This document shows, in pieces, positions 10,989 through 22,159 of a DNA stretch of 64,000 nt. Position 1 is the first letter of the stretch; each line of letters begins with the position of its first letter. The notes beneath the pieces were generated by a model, which saw nothing but the letters and a program-made list of their open reading frames with translations, was not told the origin of the DNA and ran no database searches. Both the position numbers and the translations under genes were made by a program. The stretch is from Pleurotus ostreatus/Saccharomyces cerevisiae fusant (taxonomy: Eukaryota > Opisthokonta): contig JAMQCK010000027.1 in NCBI GenBank assembly GCA_024196135.1, forward strand, positions 1 through 64,000, given 5' to 3'.

Positions 10989-11597
10989 ATGACGATATTT
11001 GCAGATATCGAAAAGGCTCCAGTGCAACCACCATGGCTCTTGCCTCCGAGTCGGCAAGTCGCATCGTACGCTGGTCGGTTCGTCAAGACCACCGCCAACG
11101 ACCGGTCTTTCGATTGGTCAAGCTTCAAGCAGTCGGTCGACTCAGTGGATTGCCGCGTCCTCACCTTCGACAAGTTCAAGAATTCCAGAGTATCTCTCGG
11201 CAAGGGCACTGTCGACGGCGTGGTAGACACGACCACCAAGTTCCTCATCGATGTTCAAGGTGGTATCAGAGGCAGTGAGAATCACCTGTGGGGAGCCCTT
11301 AAAGATGCGTTCACGAACCTGCAACGTGGGAAGGAGAGGGGCTGGGCCGACAATGTGAAGTCGAGTGCCTCCAACACGTCTTCGTGGGAGTGCCGCCTCC
11401 TGGTCATCGTGCAGAATCCCAATCTGGTTGACTTCTTCTACTCACTTGTCACAACGGTCCACATCGAGGCAGACACCACCGAAGAACCATCTTTCGACCT
11501 CGGGTGCCCTACGCCTGCCAACGGTCTATCCATTGCCATAGACTGCATGCAGCTGGTGGTCGCGAAGAGCTTTGACATCGATGTCGTTCACAAATAA
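10989..11597 (+). CDS. Cyt-like (CytB / volvatoxin A2-type) pore-forming protein homologue, second copy
   Basis: Toxin-family gene, described only. Open frame of 202 codons, clearly paralogous to the divergent gene at 9447-10153: it shares the N-terminal YAGRFVK and FDWSSFK segments, the ALKDAFTNLQRGKERGWADN segment, the strand SSWECRLLVIVQNPNLVDFF and the strand YSLVTTVHIEA. The copies differ most in the C-terminal strand region. The ATG at 10989 lies just before a TTTGCAG that matches the intron end in the sister gene, so the true first exon may instead be upstream and spliced at about 11004. The length fits the family. No signal peptide. Regulation probably goes through the shared 835-bp promoter region. 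Confidence 0.66.
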   Translation: MTIFADIEKAPVQPPWLLPPSRQVASYAGRFVKTTANDRSFDWSSFKQSVDSVDCRVLTFDKFKNSRVSLGKGTVDGVVDTTTKFLIDVQGGIRGSENHLWGALKDAFTNLQRGKERGWADNVKSSASNTSSWECRLLVIVQNPNLVDFFYSLVTTVHIEADTTEEPSFDLGCPTPANGLSIAIDCMQLVVAKSFDIDVVHK

Positions 11598-12191
11598 TGA
11601 ACGAAGCGGAAGTGGAATGGCCCACGAGTGTATTTCACAGATGAGGGTAAGCTTCACTGCATTCTCCCACGAGCATGCTCATAATTAACCTGAATCTAGC
11701 GCACAACATTGCTGGCGATATCACTTGCCGTTGCCGCAATTGTTATAGACTTCGATCTGTTACGGCGCATTTCGGTCGAAATTTTGTAGGCTCAAGTAGA
11801 ATCATTGCGGGGTCGACGTTTCGGAAGCGTATTTGTACCACCCATGGTGGCTGTCGCGGGCGAAACACGATCCCCTCTAACCCTTATATATTAACCTGCT
11901 GAAGTTCTTTCTGCGGCACGCATGTTGATCATGGTGCTGTCGCCGTTGGGCTATGCTTTTTGAAGGAAACATCGGTAAGGGTATATCGATGTGCTCACTC
12001 ATTATACAGCAGCACAATATACTCGAGGCAAAGCGAGATAGCAGATAAATATATACGCAGCGCGACAAGGGCTTGATGGTAGGTCCGGCGAAGGACGTTG
12101 TATATTCCCGTGAAGGTGAGGACACATCGAGGACAAGGTACGGAGGTCAAGTGTGGCTACATTGACGCCTTGATGCTGCTGAGCCTTACGA
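11598..12191. other. Intergenic between convergent genes
   Basis: 3' flanks of the Cyt-like gene and of GCP2. No coding feature recognised. Confidence 0.5.
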
Positions 12192-15161
12192 CTAGTGGAA
12201 GGAGGGAGACATTTTCGCTGGACGCGTAGAATTGCACACAATCAAGATGTATCTGGAGAAGGATGCATCAGCATAATTATCGGCGTCGAGAGACTGCTGC
12301 AGGAATACCTTGAACCTACGCCAAAGGTCAGCGAGCGTCTCGACTAAAGCAGGAAGGCACGTACCAGTGATTGAAATTAGTCTCGAATTTGTTCAAGAAA
12401 TCCAGCCGCTTCGCCATCCCAGGGTCATCCTCGTTCGCATCGGCGGCCGCGATCGCCTGATTGACGGACTTCGAAAACGACGCTGAGTACAGCGCAAACG
12501 TCGAGCACGTCGTTAACAACCTCGAATACGCCTGCGGACAGCTTCGTCAGTACTTTCCCTTCGTCCGCAACCTCGCACCACTCACCTTCAACAACTTCGA
12601 GCTCGTCAACATGCACTCCTTTAAGCACGTATCCAAGAAGTCCACATGGTCCCTCAACAGCTGGTCCACCGTCTGCACCTTCTCCAGCTTGCGCTCGAGC
12701 TCCCGCCAGTTGGGCTCGAGCACCTCGAACGTCGCAAACGCGAGGATCTGCTGCACGAACGAGAGCATGCGCGCGCGGAGAAGGAACACGCGCGAGCGCC
12801 AGCGCTCGAACTCGGGGTGCGAGGGCACGGCGCGGCGCCAAGGCGCGGCCTTCTGCTCGATCCACATCGCAGAGAGCGACTGCTCGACGTGCTTGAGGTG
12901 AAGGAGGAAGCGGAAGAGGAGCTGGTAGCGGAGGATGGTCTTGCGGGAGATGACGAGGGAGAGCGGGAATTTGACGGTGTAGTCGAGGGTAAGGGCGTCG
13001 ATGGCTGAGAAGGTAAGAGTCAATCAACAAGGGAGCGCAGTCATACGTTGAAAGACTCACCCAACATCGGCTTCTCATCCTTCTTATCCTTCCTCGCACT
13101 GCCGCCGCCATGGTCGTCCACCATATGATGCCCATTCGCCTCATACTCGTCGCCACCGCCTGCTAGCCCTCCTACCCCACTGACGCTAACCACCTTGATC
13201 AGCCACTCATATAACCCGCTCCCCGCCATCGTCACGCGCACATCCTCTCTATACGCCGCGTCCTCGCCCTGCATATCCGTGTTGAGCGCCAGGTCGAGCA
13301 GGCTCTGCAACTTGACGATGCTCGCCGACTTCGCCGACTTGCGCAGCTCGGTGTGCGCGAGGTCGAGGAGGTGGGTGAGGAAGGTGGACTGGGCGAGGAA
13401 GAAGAAGCGCTTGAGGGAGCGGAGGCGAGGGATGAGGGCTTGGTCGCGGATGAGGAGTTGGAGGAGGGTGCGGTTGGCGTGGGTGTAGGCGGCGTCGAGG
13501 AAGGCGTATAGTCTATGGGCTAAGGTTAGTACATGACTTGTACGGAGGATGGATGAACGTACTGATCATCATCCATGGCGAGGTCGTCTTCGTTGGTTTG
13601 TGCGGGATCCTGGGTGATCTCGATGCCGCACTCGCGAATGACGTTCAGGTATTTTCCAGCGAGCAGAATCTTGTGCTTCCAGCGGTCGAGTGCGGGTGGT
13701 ATGCACGCGCCGCCAGGCATCCGGCCTGTCATTGGTCGCGGTGGAGGTATACCAGCATGTTGACGCTTCGCTCCAGATACTGTTGACCCGTCACGAAGCT
13801 GAAGCGAAGTCAAGATCTCTTGACGCCCAACGCGAACTAATTGTACTCACCGTATACCGACGCTCCCAGTATTCGTCAGTGTAGTCCATCTCGAGTATCC
13901 CTCGGTTGATGAACCTGCTCTCCTTGACCAGGAACTCCTCGTACGGATCGTCGAGACGTCCTGTTCGGATCCATACGCGAAGCATCGTCACGTATGGTCG
14001 CCCAGCATCCCTCAGGAGTGTTCCATACACGACGGTCGCAGTCGGGTCGCCGCTCATCGCTTGCATCCGGTCGTGCAATATGCTCAACACTTCGCCGCCC
14101 TTGACCAGTATATCCTCGTCACCAGTTCCCGCGACCGCTTCCGACAACACTGCCTTCAGCTTCGCGCCACCCATCCCGAGCGCCTCATCGCGGGCAGCGA
14201 GCTCAGCGTCCGCCGAGTCCTCTGACGAGCCCGAGGAAGAGTAGTCCGGGGGCGCATTATCCGCGGCGCCGAGCTCGAGGATGAGGTGGTAGATGAGCGA
14301 GAGGGTGTGCACGGTCGGGTGCACGTAGAACCAGAGCTTCTGAAGCGAGAACTGCGGCGATGTATTGAACGCGTGCTCCAGCTGAGATAAGAGTGTTTGG
14401 TAGTCCTTCAGCATGCCGCGGATGGACGCGCACAAGGCGTGGTTGACGAGCCCATAGTCGAGCACGCTGCGCTGCTCGATGAACGCGGTGATCGCGGTGT
14501 AGTACGTGCCGAGGGGAAGGATGCGCTCGACGAGGTCTCGGAGGGACGCGTCAAGGGAGGGCGAGGGCACGAAGCGGATGCCCTGCAGCGGGTCGTCGTC
14601 TTCGGGGCTGTAATCCGGGTGGTGGGTGATGTGGGTGCCTTCGATGCCCTGGGGATGGGATCAGACGGGCCGAGAGGGAGGGAGAAGTGACGCACCATGA
14701 GCACGTAGAGCAGGTCCTCCAGAATCATCGCCTCCTGGATCTCGATCGGTACATGGTCCAGCGCTTCCTGCCGCGCCTTCCCCTTCCCGATCGCGGACGC
14801 GACGCCGGACGTGACGCGCGAGTTGAGGGGCGCCCTCACAAAAGAAGTCTCCTCAATGAAAGAGGGCTCATGGTGATCTAGCGACGCGTCAATCAGGTGC
14901 GACGCGTATCTGCAATTCGCAGCGTACTTCGGGTATGGTGTCGGCCGCTTTCTCGAGTATACGCGTGGCCGTTCGATGTTTCCGGTATATCCTCATATTG
15001 TTGGCGGCTTCTCCTTACGGAGGCTATCGTCCCCGCAACCTGGTTCGCACATGAGCTGGAAACAGTTACGCGCACGCGCTACGCACCTTGTTGTATTCCT
15101 TCGTGGATAAGGTCAGGTTGTTCCTTCGCGGACGCGCTGACGGGGTGAAAGGTCGTTCCAT
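12192..15161 (-). CDS. GCP2: Gamma-tubulin complex component 2 (GCP2 / Spc97 / Alp4)
   Basis: Core subunit of the gamma-tubulin small complex that nucleates microtubules at the spindle pole body. Exons (minus): 14926-14696, 14648-13851, 13798-13563, 13512-13061, 13004-12586, 12531-12365, 12315-12192, with a probable first exon 15161-15087; together 833 aa, phases consistent. GRIP1 landmarks: QEAMILEDLLYVLMGIEG, LRDLVERILPLGTYY, VNHALCASIRGML, LQKLWFYVHPTVHTL, YVTMLRVWIRTGRLDDPYEE and DEYWERRYT followed by LLAGKYLNVIRECG. GRIP2 landmarks: IDALTLDYTVKFPLSLVISR, RYQLLFRFLLHLKHVEQSL, RMLSFVQQILAFATFEVLEP, VDFLDTCLKECMLTSSKLLK and FKVFLQQ. The body is certain. The N-terminal exon is less so: the coding frame is open to 14926 without a Met, and the ATG at 15161 (MERPFTPSARPRRNN) ends at a good 5' splice site in the right phase. 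Confidence 0.93.
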
Positions 15162-15377
15162 ATTCGAAGATAAATATATCGCGTCCTGCAATCACAGCAG
15201 ACAGTGGTATGGTGTATCTATATTCGAAGTGCCTGATGCGCGATGGCGGTCGAGGAGAACAATGGGCGTTACGTCACGGTCACTCGACGCGGAATAGGGA
15301 AATTTGAATTGCACTTGGATTTTCCGCTCCGTCCTCTCTCCGGGTCTGACCTTCTCGTCGTACGGACCCCGGCCACG

Positions 15378-16488
15378 ATGCGCGACGTCGGCGTGTACAA
15401 TGTCAAGCGGGCGCTTCCGCGTATGGTGCGTCTCGATGCTAGCCGAAGGAAGGAGGAATGCTGAACTTTAGGACAGAGCTGGGCGCCAGAGAACCTATAC
15501 AATCTCTGGCAAAGGACACACCCCGACGGCCCGAAGCGCATAGAAATTTCCTTCAACCAGTCCTCGCGAACACTCTTCCAGCAGCGCTGGGTGTCCAAAC
15601 GATGCGCGCGCGCCTACCACGGCGACCACATCAAGGAGACTATCTTCAAGCGCTGGTACCTCCCCGCCACCATTCCTGACCCCCGACCGCGCCGTCTCGT
15701 GCTCGATGACAAGGCGAACCTGGAAGAGTTTGCGCAGCGCCGGAAGAAGGAGAAGGAGTACGAGGCGGAGGAGGAGGCAAAGGGCCTGCCGCCCGTCACG
15801 AGCTTGATGTTCGCGGACGTCGAGCGCCGGATTGACGTCCTCATCTTCCGCTCGTGTCTCGCGCCGAGCGTGTACGAGGCTCGCCGTCTCGTCGTGCACG
15901 GGAAGGTTAAGCTGAACGGGAAGCAGGTGCGTTGTGACGCGTTCCGCCTCACCGAACATTTCCTAATGTTCCCCTTAGCACCAAAACGCCAACACGCGCC
16001 TCGCGCCGGGCGACATGGTCACCGTCGACCCCGCGCACATCAAGTTCCTCCGCAAGCCGCCTCCGCGCGCGGGCTGGGCGGACATCACGAAGCAGCTCAT
16101 GGAGAAGGGCTCGCCGAACGCGCTCACACCCTTCTACCTCCCGCCATATGCTGCGCCGTGGCTGTTCGTCCCCGCATACCTCGAGACGTCCTTCGCGGCG
16201 TGCTCGTTCATCTACGTTCGCCACCCCACCGCGCGGCCCGGGTACTCGGAGATCCCCACTCCGTACGCGGCGGACGGCGACGTGATGCGCTTCACCTGGG
16301 AGTGGTACGCCAAGCGTCGGTCGCGGATTCGGTCCAAGAGCCAGATGGCGCGTCGCCCGGAGGACCGCGCGCTGGCGCTGCTGGAGGACGAGGGGCTCGT
16401 CATCCAGGGTCGCAAGCAGTACAAGCGCCAGCTCGAGCGCCGGAAGCGGGAGAAGGTTCTGCTGCAGAACAACGGGATATGGAACTAG
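15378..16488 (+). CDS. NAM9: Mitochondrial ribosomal protein uS4m (Nam9)
   Basis: Small-subunit mitoribosomal S4 protein, a primary 15S rRNA binder. Exons 15378-15420, 15472-15926 and 15979-16488; 335 aa. The N-terminus MRDVGVYNVKRALPRQSW is Arg-rich and lacks acidic residues apart from one Asp, consistent with mitochondrial import. RAYHGDHIKE and the S4 RNA-binding core follow (VERRIDVLIFRSCLAPSVYE, ARRLVVHGKVKLNGKQ, LAPGDMVTVDP). The fungal C-terminal extension ends with SFIYVRHPTARPGYSEIPTP and FTWEWYAKRR, as in yeast Nam9. Introns are 51 and 52 nt. Its start is about 215 bp from the divergent GCP2 start, so the two genes share a promoter region. Confidence 0.95.
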
Positions 16489-17538
16489 ATTTACGCACCT
16501 TGCTAATGGTCATCACTCCGCTCCATCTCTCTTTGGTTCTTGTCTGTGGGTGCTGTCTATCTTGAGGGAATGCTGCGGTGGCTGGGCTTCCTATCATTGG
16601 AAGTGCTGAGACCGTTGTCGATTGCGCTAAGCGGCGAGCAACCGGGGGACACACGTAAACGGCGAGCATCGCGAGGGGAGAGGGATGATCACAGGCACAA
16701 GGAAAGACAACGCGAAGATTGGAGGGGACCTTCTCGGGTTCATGTATCTTTGCATGCCGAGGTGCCCGACGACGATGTTGAGCTTGAGTCCTGCTCGAGT
16801 CTTCCCTTTATTGAGTTCTTCCGCGCGCAAGTTGAACATCGGCTGTTGCCGAAGGAGCCGACGCTGCACGTGTCAGATTATCCAACCTTTCCCCAACCTC
16901 CGTCCCGGTCGACACCCACGCCCCCTCGTCAATCTCCCGTACCTTGCTACGTACCGGAGTCCGATCGACGCACCCCGGAGCCCCGTCTCGCACCCCCTGC
17001 GCTCATGTGCTCCCCCCGATTCTTCGAATCACATCCGCGGCCTGGCCGCCTCGCAAGAAGCTGATGCTGCGACCCTTTCTCACAGAAACCGCACGCCGCC
17101 CAGCTGGGATCAGCCTCGGATTGCAGGGACTGCACCTGGAGCGCACACGCAACCCAATGGAATCGCCCGCGCAACCCAAAGGAATCACCCGCGCACCCAA
17201 ATGAGATCGCCCGCGCAGGCAGTGGGAACGCACGCACGACTAGCAGCTGGGAACGCGCGCCCACACAAGTAAAATCGCACGCCCGACCACGGCCTCTGAT
17301 ACAGGTTAAAAACGAGCGAGCGGCTCTTCGGTTTGCTTCTGAACGACCACCTCCGCATCGACTGCCCGCCCGCTCCTCTGCCCGTCCACCCGCCCGCTTG
17401 CCCGTCCATATACGCGCCCGCCCGCACATCTACTACGCTTGCCTCTCATCTGCTACGCTCTGCAACGTGTCACGCTATCTCTGCTGCTCTGCTATCCACT
17501 GTTGTACTATCAAACCCCATCAGCAAATCGACATCGAC
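16489..17538. other. Intergenic, promoter of the forkhead gene
   Basis: No gene recognised. The stretch 17140-17270 has degenerate tandem repeats; 17340-17430 is strongly C-rich (repeated GCCCGYCC words). Confidence 0.5.
17140..17270. repeat. Degenerate short tandem repeat upstream of the forkhead gene
   Basis: Three to four imperfect copies of an approximately 20-bp unit centred on AACCCAAWGGAATCGCCCGCG, decaying into AACGCACG-type words to the right. It lies 270-400 bp before the ATG at 17539. Confidence 0.55.
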
Positions 17539-18538
17539 ATGGCCGGCTTCAACCAATCCCCCTCGCGGACGTCCAGCCCCAGCACCACCCGGCACGGCAG
17601 CCCCGGCATGACTGGACGCGCGAGCCCCAGCATGACCGGCCGCGCGAGCCCCAGCACCAACCGGCGCGGCAGCCCCGCACTAGACGCCAACCACCACCCG
17701 CATGCCGGTGGGCGCCCTCTATCCGGCTACTCCATGCACTCTGGGCAGCCCAAAATTGGCCTCGAGTCTTTGAGAGACTCCCCGCCAGGCCAAAAACCGC
17801 TCTACCAGTACTCGACGCTCATCTAGTGAGTGTGCATCTCGCTTGTTGCGTTGGCGATGTTCTCATAGCGTATTTTTTTCTCCCCACTCCGTATTTTCCC
17901 TCATTCGCCATTACCCGTCGCTTTCACGTGATTCATCCTTCTGCCTTGATTCTTTTTCTCCTACCCCGTCGTCCTTCTTCTTTACCCTTTCCTCATCCTT
18001 CCCGTTGCCTTTCCCAATTCTGTCTGCCTTCGTTACTCTTCCCTCTTTCCTCATTCGTACCATTCTCTTACTAGCCACGCTATCAAGGGCTCGAATAGCC
18101 AAAGGTTAACATCCGAAGAGATATATAAGGCCATCGAGACCCGAGTGCGTATATTCTCTACATATAACTAGTAGAAGACCGTGCTGACTGTTCACCATCT
18201 CAGTACTCGTACTTCCAGACGGCGCCGCCCGAGTGGAAGGTGAGTATAATTTTCTTTCTCGTCTTTCCGGTCGGGCCTTCCGTTGGCTCTTGCGCGTCAG
18301 ACGATGCTGTCTACCTGATTTGCACCCTCCTACGTTGACCGATGCTAATCCTCACTTCAAGACCTCCGTCCTCCACCACCTCTCCATGAACCCCGTCTTC
18401 GAGAAGGTCTCGTGGCCGGGCGATAGACGGGAGTACTGGACGGTCAACGAGGAAGCGACGAACCGGCCCGTCGCCGTCGTCCGGGAGGGGGACGGGGGGA
18501 GCAGTCGGCCGTCGAGTCGCTCGTCGGGTCGGTACTAG
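17539..18538 (+). CDS. Small divergent forkhead-domain protein
   Basis: Probable winged-helix DNA-binding protein, 189 aa. Exons 17539-17825, 18075-18144, 18204-18239 and 18362-18538. The first exon encodes a low-complexity leader with repeated RxSPSxTxR words. The forkhead is assembled across all four exons: YQYSTLIYHAIKGS (helix 1), QRLTSEEIYKAIETRYSYFQ (helix 2), PPEWKTSVLHHLSMNPVFEK (recognition helix; canonical W-x-NSIRHNLSLN) and REYWTVNE. Compared with canonical forkheads, the recognition helix has lost the NSIRHN core (here TSVLHH), so DNA specificity may differ. The protein ends in an RSSGRY Ser/Arg tail. Start 17539 was chosen because it has a good Kozak context; the frame is open further upstream to about 17398. 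Confidence 0.82.
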
Positions 18539-19977
18539 AGCTGCAGCGGCTCGAGAGGGGAAGGAGGGAGACCGCTACTTGGCAGTAGCGGTGCGCCACC
18601 GAGGCAGTGGCGGCCCGCCATTGATGACTTCAAGCCGGTCTCATGAGGAAGGAAGATCGCTCTTCGAGTCGGCTAGAGATCCACCGCTCCTGATGATGAT
18701 GCTTACGCCAGTACGCTTTGTGAGATATCAATGATGGCTTGGACGTTTAACGGATGATGGCTCTGGTCGTAAAACGGATGATGGATCTGGACTGTGGACG
18801 AATGATGGCTGTGGGCGCTAGTCTCCCTCGGCAGTCGTCAACATAGGACGCCAGGTCTTTTTTCTTCCCACCTGACTCTCACCACCACAACTTGACCACG
18901 ACTCCGAGGTGCATGCCACGACTTCGGCGCGCACGGCAAGGCAAGTCATTTGTGCTCACTCGTCCTTGGGGCATGGGCTTCCGACTGAATGGGCGGGAAA
19001 TACGTTGAAGAGGCTGAAGATGCAAACGCCGTCGAGTTTGAGGCGTGCTGATTTTCCCTGAAAGATAACGACATCTCTCGCACCGTCTTAGGCATGGTCC
19101 AAGCCCAACTAGCGAGCGTCGCTGATCCTGCCGCAGCATGCGACTCGCGCAAAACTCGCGGCTGGCCACGCTCTCCAAGTACGACACAATCGCCTTCAAC
19201 CTTTGGCCGGTCCCCGACGTCGATCGAAGAAGCGCTGGCGTTGACGGACGTACCCCACGGACGAGTTCACGGACATGTCACGGACGACCAAGGCTACGTT
19301 CTTTATTTTCCTAATATGGGCTTTATTTCCCCAGTCCAGATGCACTTACCTCACCGCTCGGAACGCACGGTCGCACACCGCAGCAAGCTAGACAGCAGGC
19401 GGTGTATCTAACATGCTAGGCAACGCCGAGCATGCAGGTCCGCACTGTTTGCAAAAACAGAACCCTAGCAGGGGAACCTCATGAATAACTGCGCACCGTC
19501 GGATTCTCAGAGAGGCATGGATAGACTGTTCCCTCTTGCGATGTCTGTCGCTGACTTGGGATAGATACCATTTTACTCCCGCGAAAGAAAGCATGCACAG
19601 GGCGTTGGGAAACAAAAATCGAGTTGAAGTTCAACTTGAACTTCGGACCACGTGACTTATGGGAGTGGCCGGTCCCGTCGGATCCGAGGATGTCACAACC
19701 GCTTGGCTCTCGCCATCATCATGCCTCCAGCGTCCTCAACGCCAGCAATTGTACATTTCCCTCAAGTCCCAACACGCTCTGATAGACTATGTGTCCCATG
19801 GACTTTCCTCAAATTCCCGTAATGACAGTATCGACGAACGTCGGTTGCTTTCGTCGTCTACTACTTGGGGATGTCTTCCGGCAACCATGATTCACGATAT
19901 TCGCGCTCTTCCGAAAGGAAAAAAAAACATGCAATGCTTTATTCCCTTAATTTGTTGTATTGACTGCTACTCCTTTG
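18539..19977. other. Intergenic, no gene recognised
   Basis: 1.4 kb between the forkhead gene (+) and the kinase-like gene (-), which converge. Overlapping short frames only. An imperfect tandem repeat is present at 18720-18825. Confidence 0.5.
18720..18825. repeat. Imperfect approximately 30-bp tandem repeat
   Basis: Three to four degenerate copies built on (A)CGGATGATGGMTCTGG with variable spacers. Noncoding. Confidence 0.55.
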
Positions 19978-20956
19978 CTACCCGTCTTTCTGGCTGTTCC
20001 CAGCGTCTACCTGAGGCCGCCGGCGGGCTTCAGTAATGTGAACAAGCCCGCGCATCTTCTCGTCCTCCAGTTCCAACCACAATCCCTCTGCCACATTGAA
20101 GCTGCGCCTCCTCAGTTCCAGCTCGCCTACACACTCGACCCCCTTCATCTGCAGCAACTTCCGTATCCAAATTGGCTCGTACTTGGAGTTAACGCACGCC
20201 GCCCACTCCTCGTCCGTTTCCTCTTCCGGTACGTTGCGGAAGCCCGCGAGGCCGAAGTCGAGGATTACTGGTCTCCCACCACACGCAATAATTATGTTCC
20301 TATCGTTCAAGTCGCCGTGAAAGACGCCCAGGGCAGCAAAGGTCTCGACAGTGCGGACGAGCGTAACGCAAACGTCGGGCGTAAGCGCTTCCAGAGGTGC
20401 ATCCCGGAGCGTGACGCCGAGAATATACTCGAATACGAGTGCATGAGGCAAGTACGCGCGTTCATCGGGTGGTATCCAATGGCCCTCCGCAAGCACGCGC
20501 GGCAGGACGTTGCCCTGGTACTGCTGCAAAGCGTGATACGCCGCGCGCTCGCTCCGAAAGGACTCCTCCATGAGACCGCGAAAGTGCGCTTCCCAGAGCG
20601 CAGAGTGTCGAAACTGCTCGGCAGGGTCGTCCGCCGAGGGTTCGAATTCATATACTTCGTCTGGGTCGAACGTAGAAGGGGCGGCGCGCTCAGCGGAGAG
20701 CGACCACGGACGGGCTGGCTCGTCCGCCAGATCGCCGAAACCGGGTACGCCGTTGCGCTCGTTGATGAAGCGAGGATCGTAAAGCTTGAACGACGACGCG
20801 ATCAGGGTTGAACTTTGCGCAACTAGCGAGGAGGACGACGCTTTTCGTGATTGGCGTGAACAAGCGCTGGATTGTAAGGTCAAGGTGCTGGCCATCATCC
20901 AGCTGTAGGGTCAGGGGACTCCCGGCTGAGAGAAATTCAGGCGGCTCTTCAGCCAT
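19978..20956 (-). CDS. Protein-kinase-like protein with an apparent 1-nt frameshift
   Basis: Atypical fungal kinase fold. N-terminal frame from ATG 20956 (MAEEPPEFLSAGSPLTLQL, then FTPITKSVVLLASCAKFNPD and RVVV) is the expected nucleotide-binding lobe, but the continuation KLYDPRFINERNG lies in the next frame; the switch is at about 20785-20790 and no intron can bridge it. The downstream frame is open to 19978 and carries the catalytic loop HGDLNDRNIII (HGDxxxxN) and the metal-binding DFG (VILDFGLAGF). Corrected, the product would be about 325 aa; a frame from an internal Met at 20898 gives 306 aa but reads the N-lobe out of frame. Either a decaying gene or a sequencing indel. The 325-bp inverted repeat starts about 90 bp upstream. 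Confidence 0.75.
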
Positions 20957-21042
20957 GGGAGTAGCTGACTGTAGTACGCTCTTCGAGGTGAGTGATGGTC
21001 AAGGACAGGGGACGGATTACCAGATAGGGGCACAATAGCCAA

Positions 21043-21367
21043 TAGACCTGCTCAATTCTCAAAAATCGCGAAATTCCCAGAAAGGAAGGCGAGGTGCCGC
21101 GGCGCGCTTTTGGGCCCTTTCCGTCCGCGCATGACGTCCCAAATTCGAGGAAAGTACATAACAATCGATGATAAATCGAGTTGAGTCTCTATACCGAGTT
21201 TGATGACCGCAGCTTGAGTGCGCGCCCCGCAAATCCGCTCGAAGTGGTCGGGCGGACGCATAGCTTGCCTAAAATGGCAACAGCTATCTCCGAGCGCCGT
21301 CTCTGCCCTTCGCCGTCACGCGGGGGCGTCGGGTGCCTTCGAAATCATCATAGTCCCTGAGAATAAA
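21043..21367. repeat. Left arm of a 325-bp inverted repeat
   Basis: Reads as the reverse complement of 21679-22003, near-identical over most of its length, with mismatches clustered toward the inner end. The outer ends share TAGACCTGCTCAATTCTC. The two arms are separated by about 310 bp of unrelated sequence. Confidence 0.9.
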
Positions 21368-21678
21368 TCATTTTGTATTATCCTGCGATGTCATTTGAGC
21401 ATGGCCGCGTAGCGGCAAGCACAATAGCGTTCAGACCGGATCAAGTCTCTCAAGCGATGTATCTAAGGACAGAAGGTGCGGGAAGGCTTCCTCTCGCCCA
21501 CAGACTATGTATAGTGATGCATGAGAAATATGAGCTGGTAGCCGACCTTTGGAATAGATAGCAGGGGCTCTATAAATCGTCTTGCAGCACCAGAAATCCC
21601 CGGAATGCCAGTGAGGAATCTTGGCGAGCTGTGGTATGTTTTGGGGGCCAAATAACGGTCCTATGTAGACTATATGTA
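21368..21678. other. Spacer of the inverted repeat
   Basis: About 310 bp without recognisable coding sequence. No transposase motif is seen, so if the repeat is mobile it is non-autonomous. Confidence 0.6.
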
Positions 21679-22003
21679 TTTATTCTTGGTGACTATGATG
21701 ATTCCGAAGGCGCCCGACGCCCCTGAGTGACGACGAAGGGCAGAGACAGCGCTCGGAGATGGCTGTTACCATTTTAGGCAAGCCATGCGTCCGCCCGACC
21801 ACTTCGAGCGGATTTGCGGGGCGCGCACTCAAGCTGCGGTCATCAAACTCGGTATAGAGACTCAACTCGATTTATCATCGATTGTTATGTACTTTCCTCG
21901 AATTTGGGACGTCATGCGCGGACGGAAAGGGCCCAAAAGCGCGCCGCGGCACCTCGCCTTCCTTTCTGGGAATTTCGCGATTTTTGAGAATTGAGCAGGT
22001 CTA
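21679..22003. repeat. Right arm of a 325-bp inverted repeat
   Basis: Counterpart of 21043-21367. Both arms encode the same 69-codon open frame (MRPPDHFERICGARTQAAVI...) pointing outward; it has no recognisable function and is best read as a consequence of the duplication. Confidence 0.9.
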
Positions 22004-22159
22004 ATGCTCAATTAGGGAATGATCTACTCCTGCGCCTTCCTACCATGGCTGCTCCTCCTGGAACAACAGATATATTTTGTGACTCATACACTCTCTAGCA
22101 AAGATAACTTGAGGGACGACCACTTAGCGCTTCTAAGCCCAAATTGCATCGAGGATCGC

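Noticed and set aside
21052..21994. Two identical 69-codon frames as a duplicated gene
   Set aside because: They are the two arms of one inverted repeat; no motif, no splice structure and no start context beyond the repeat itself.
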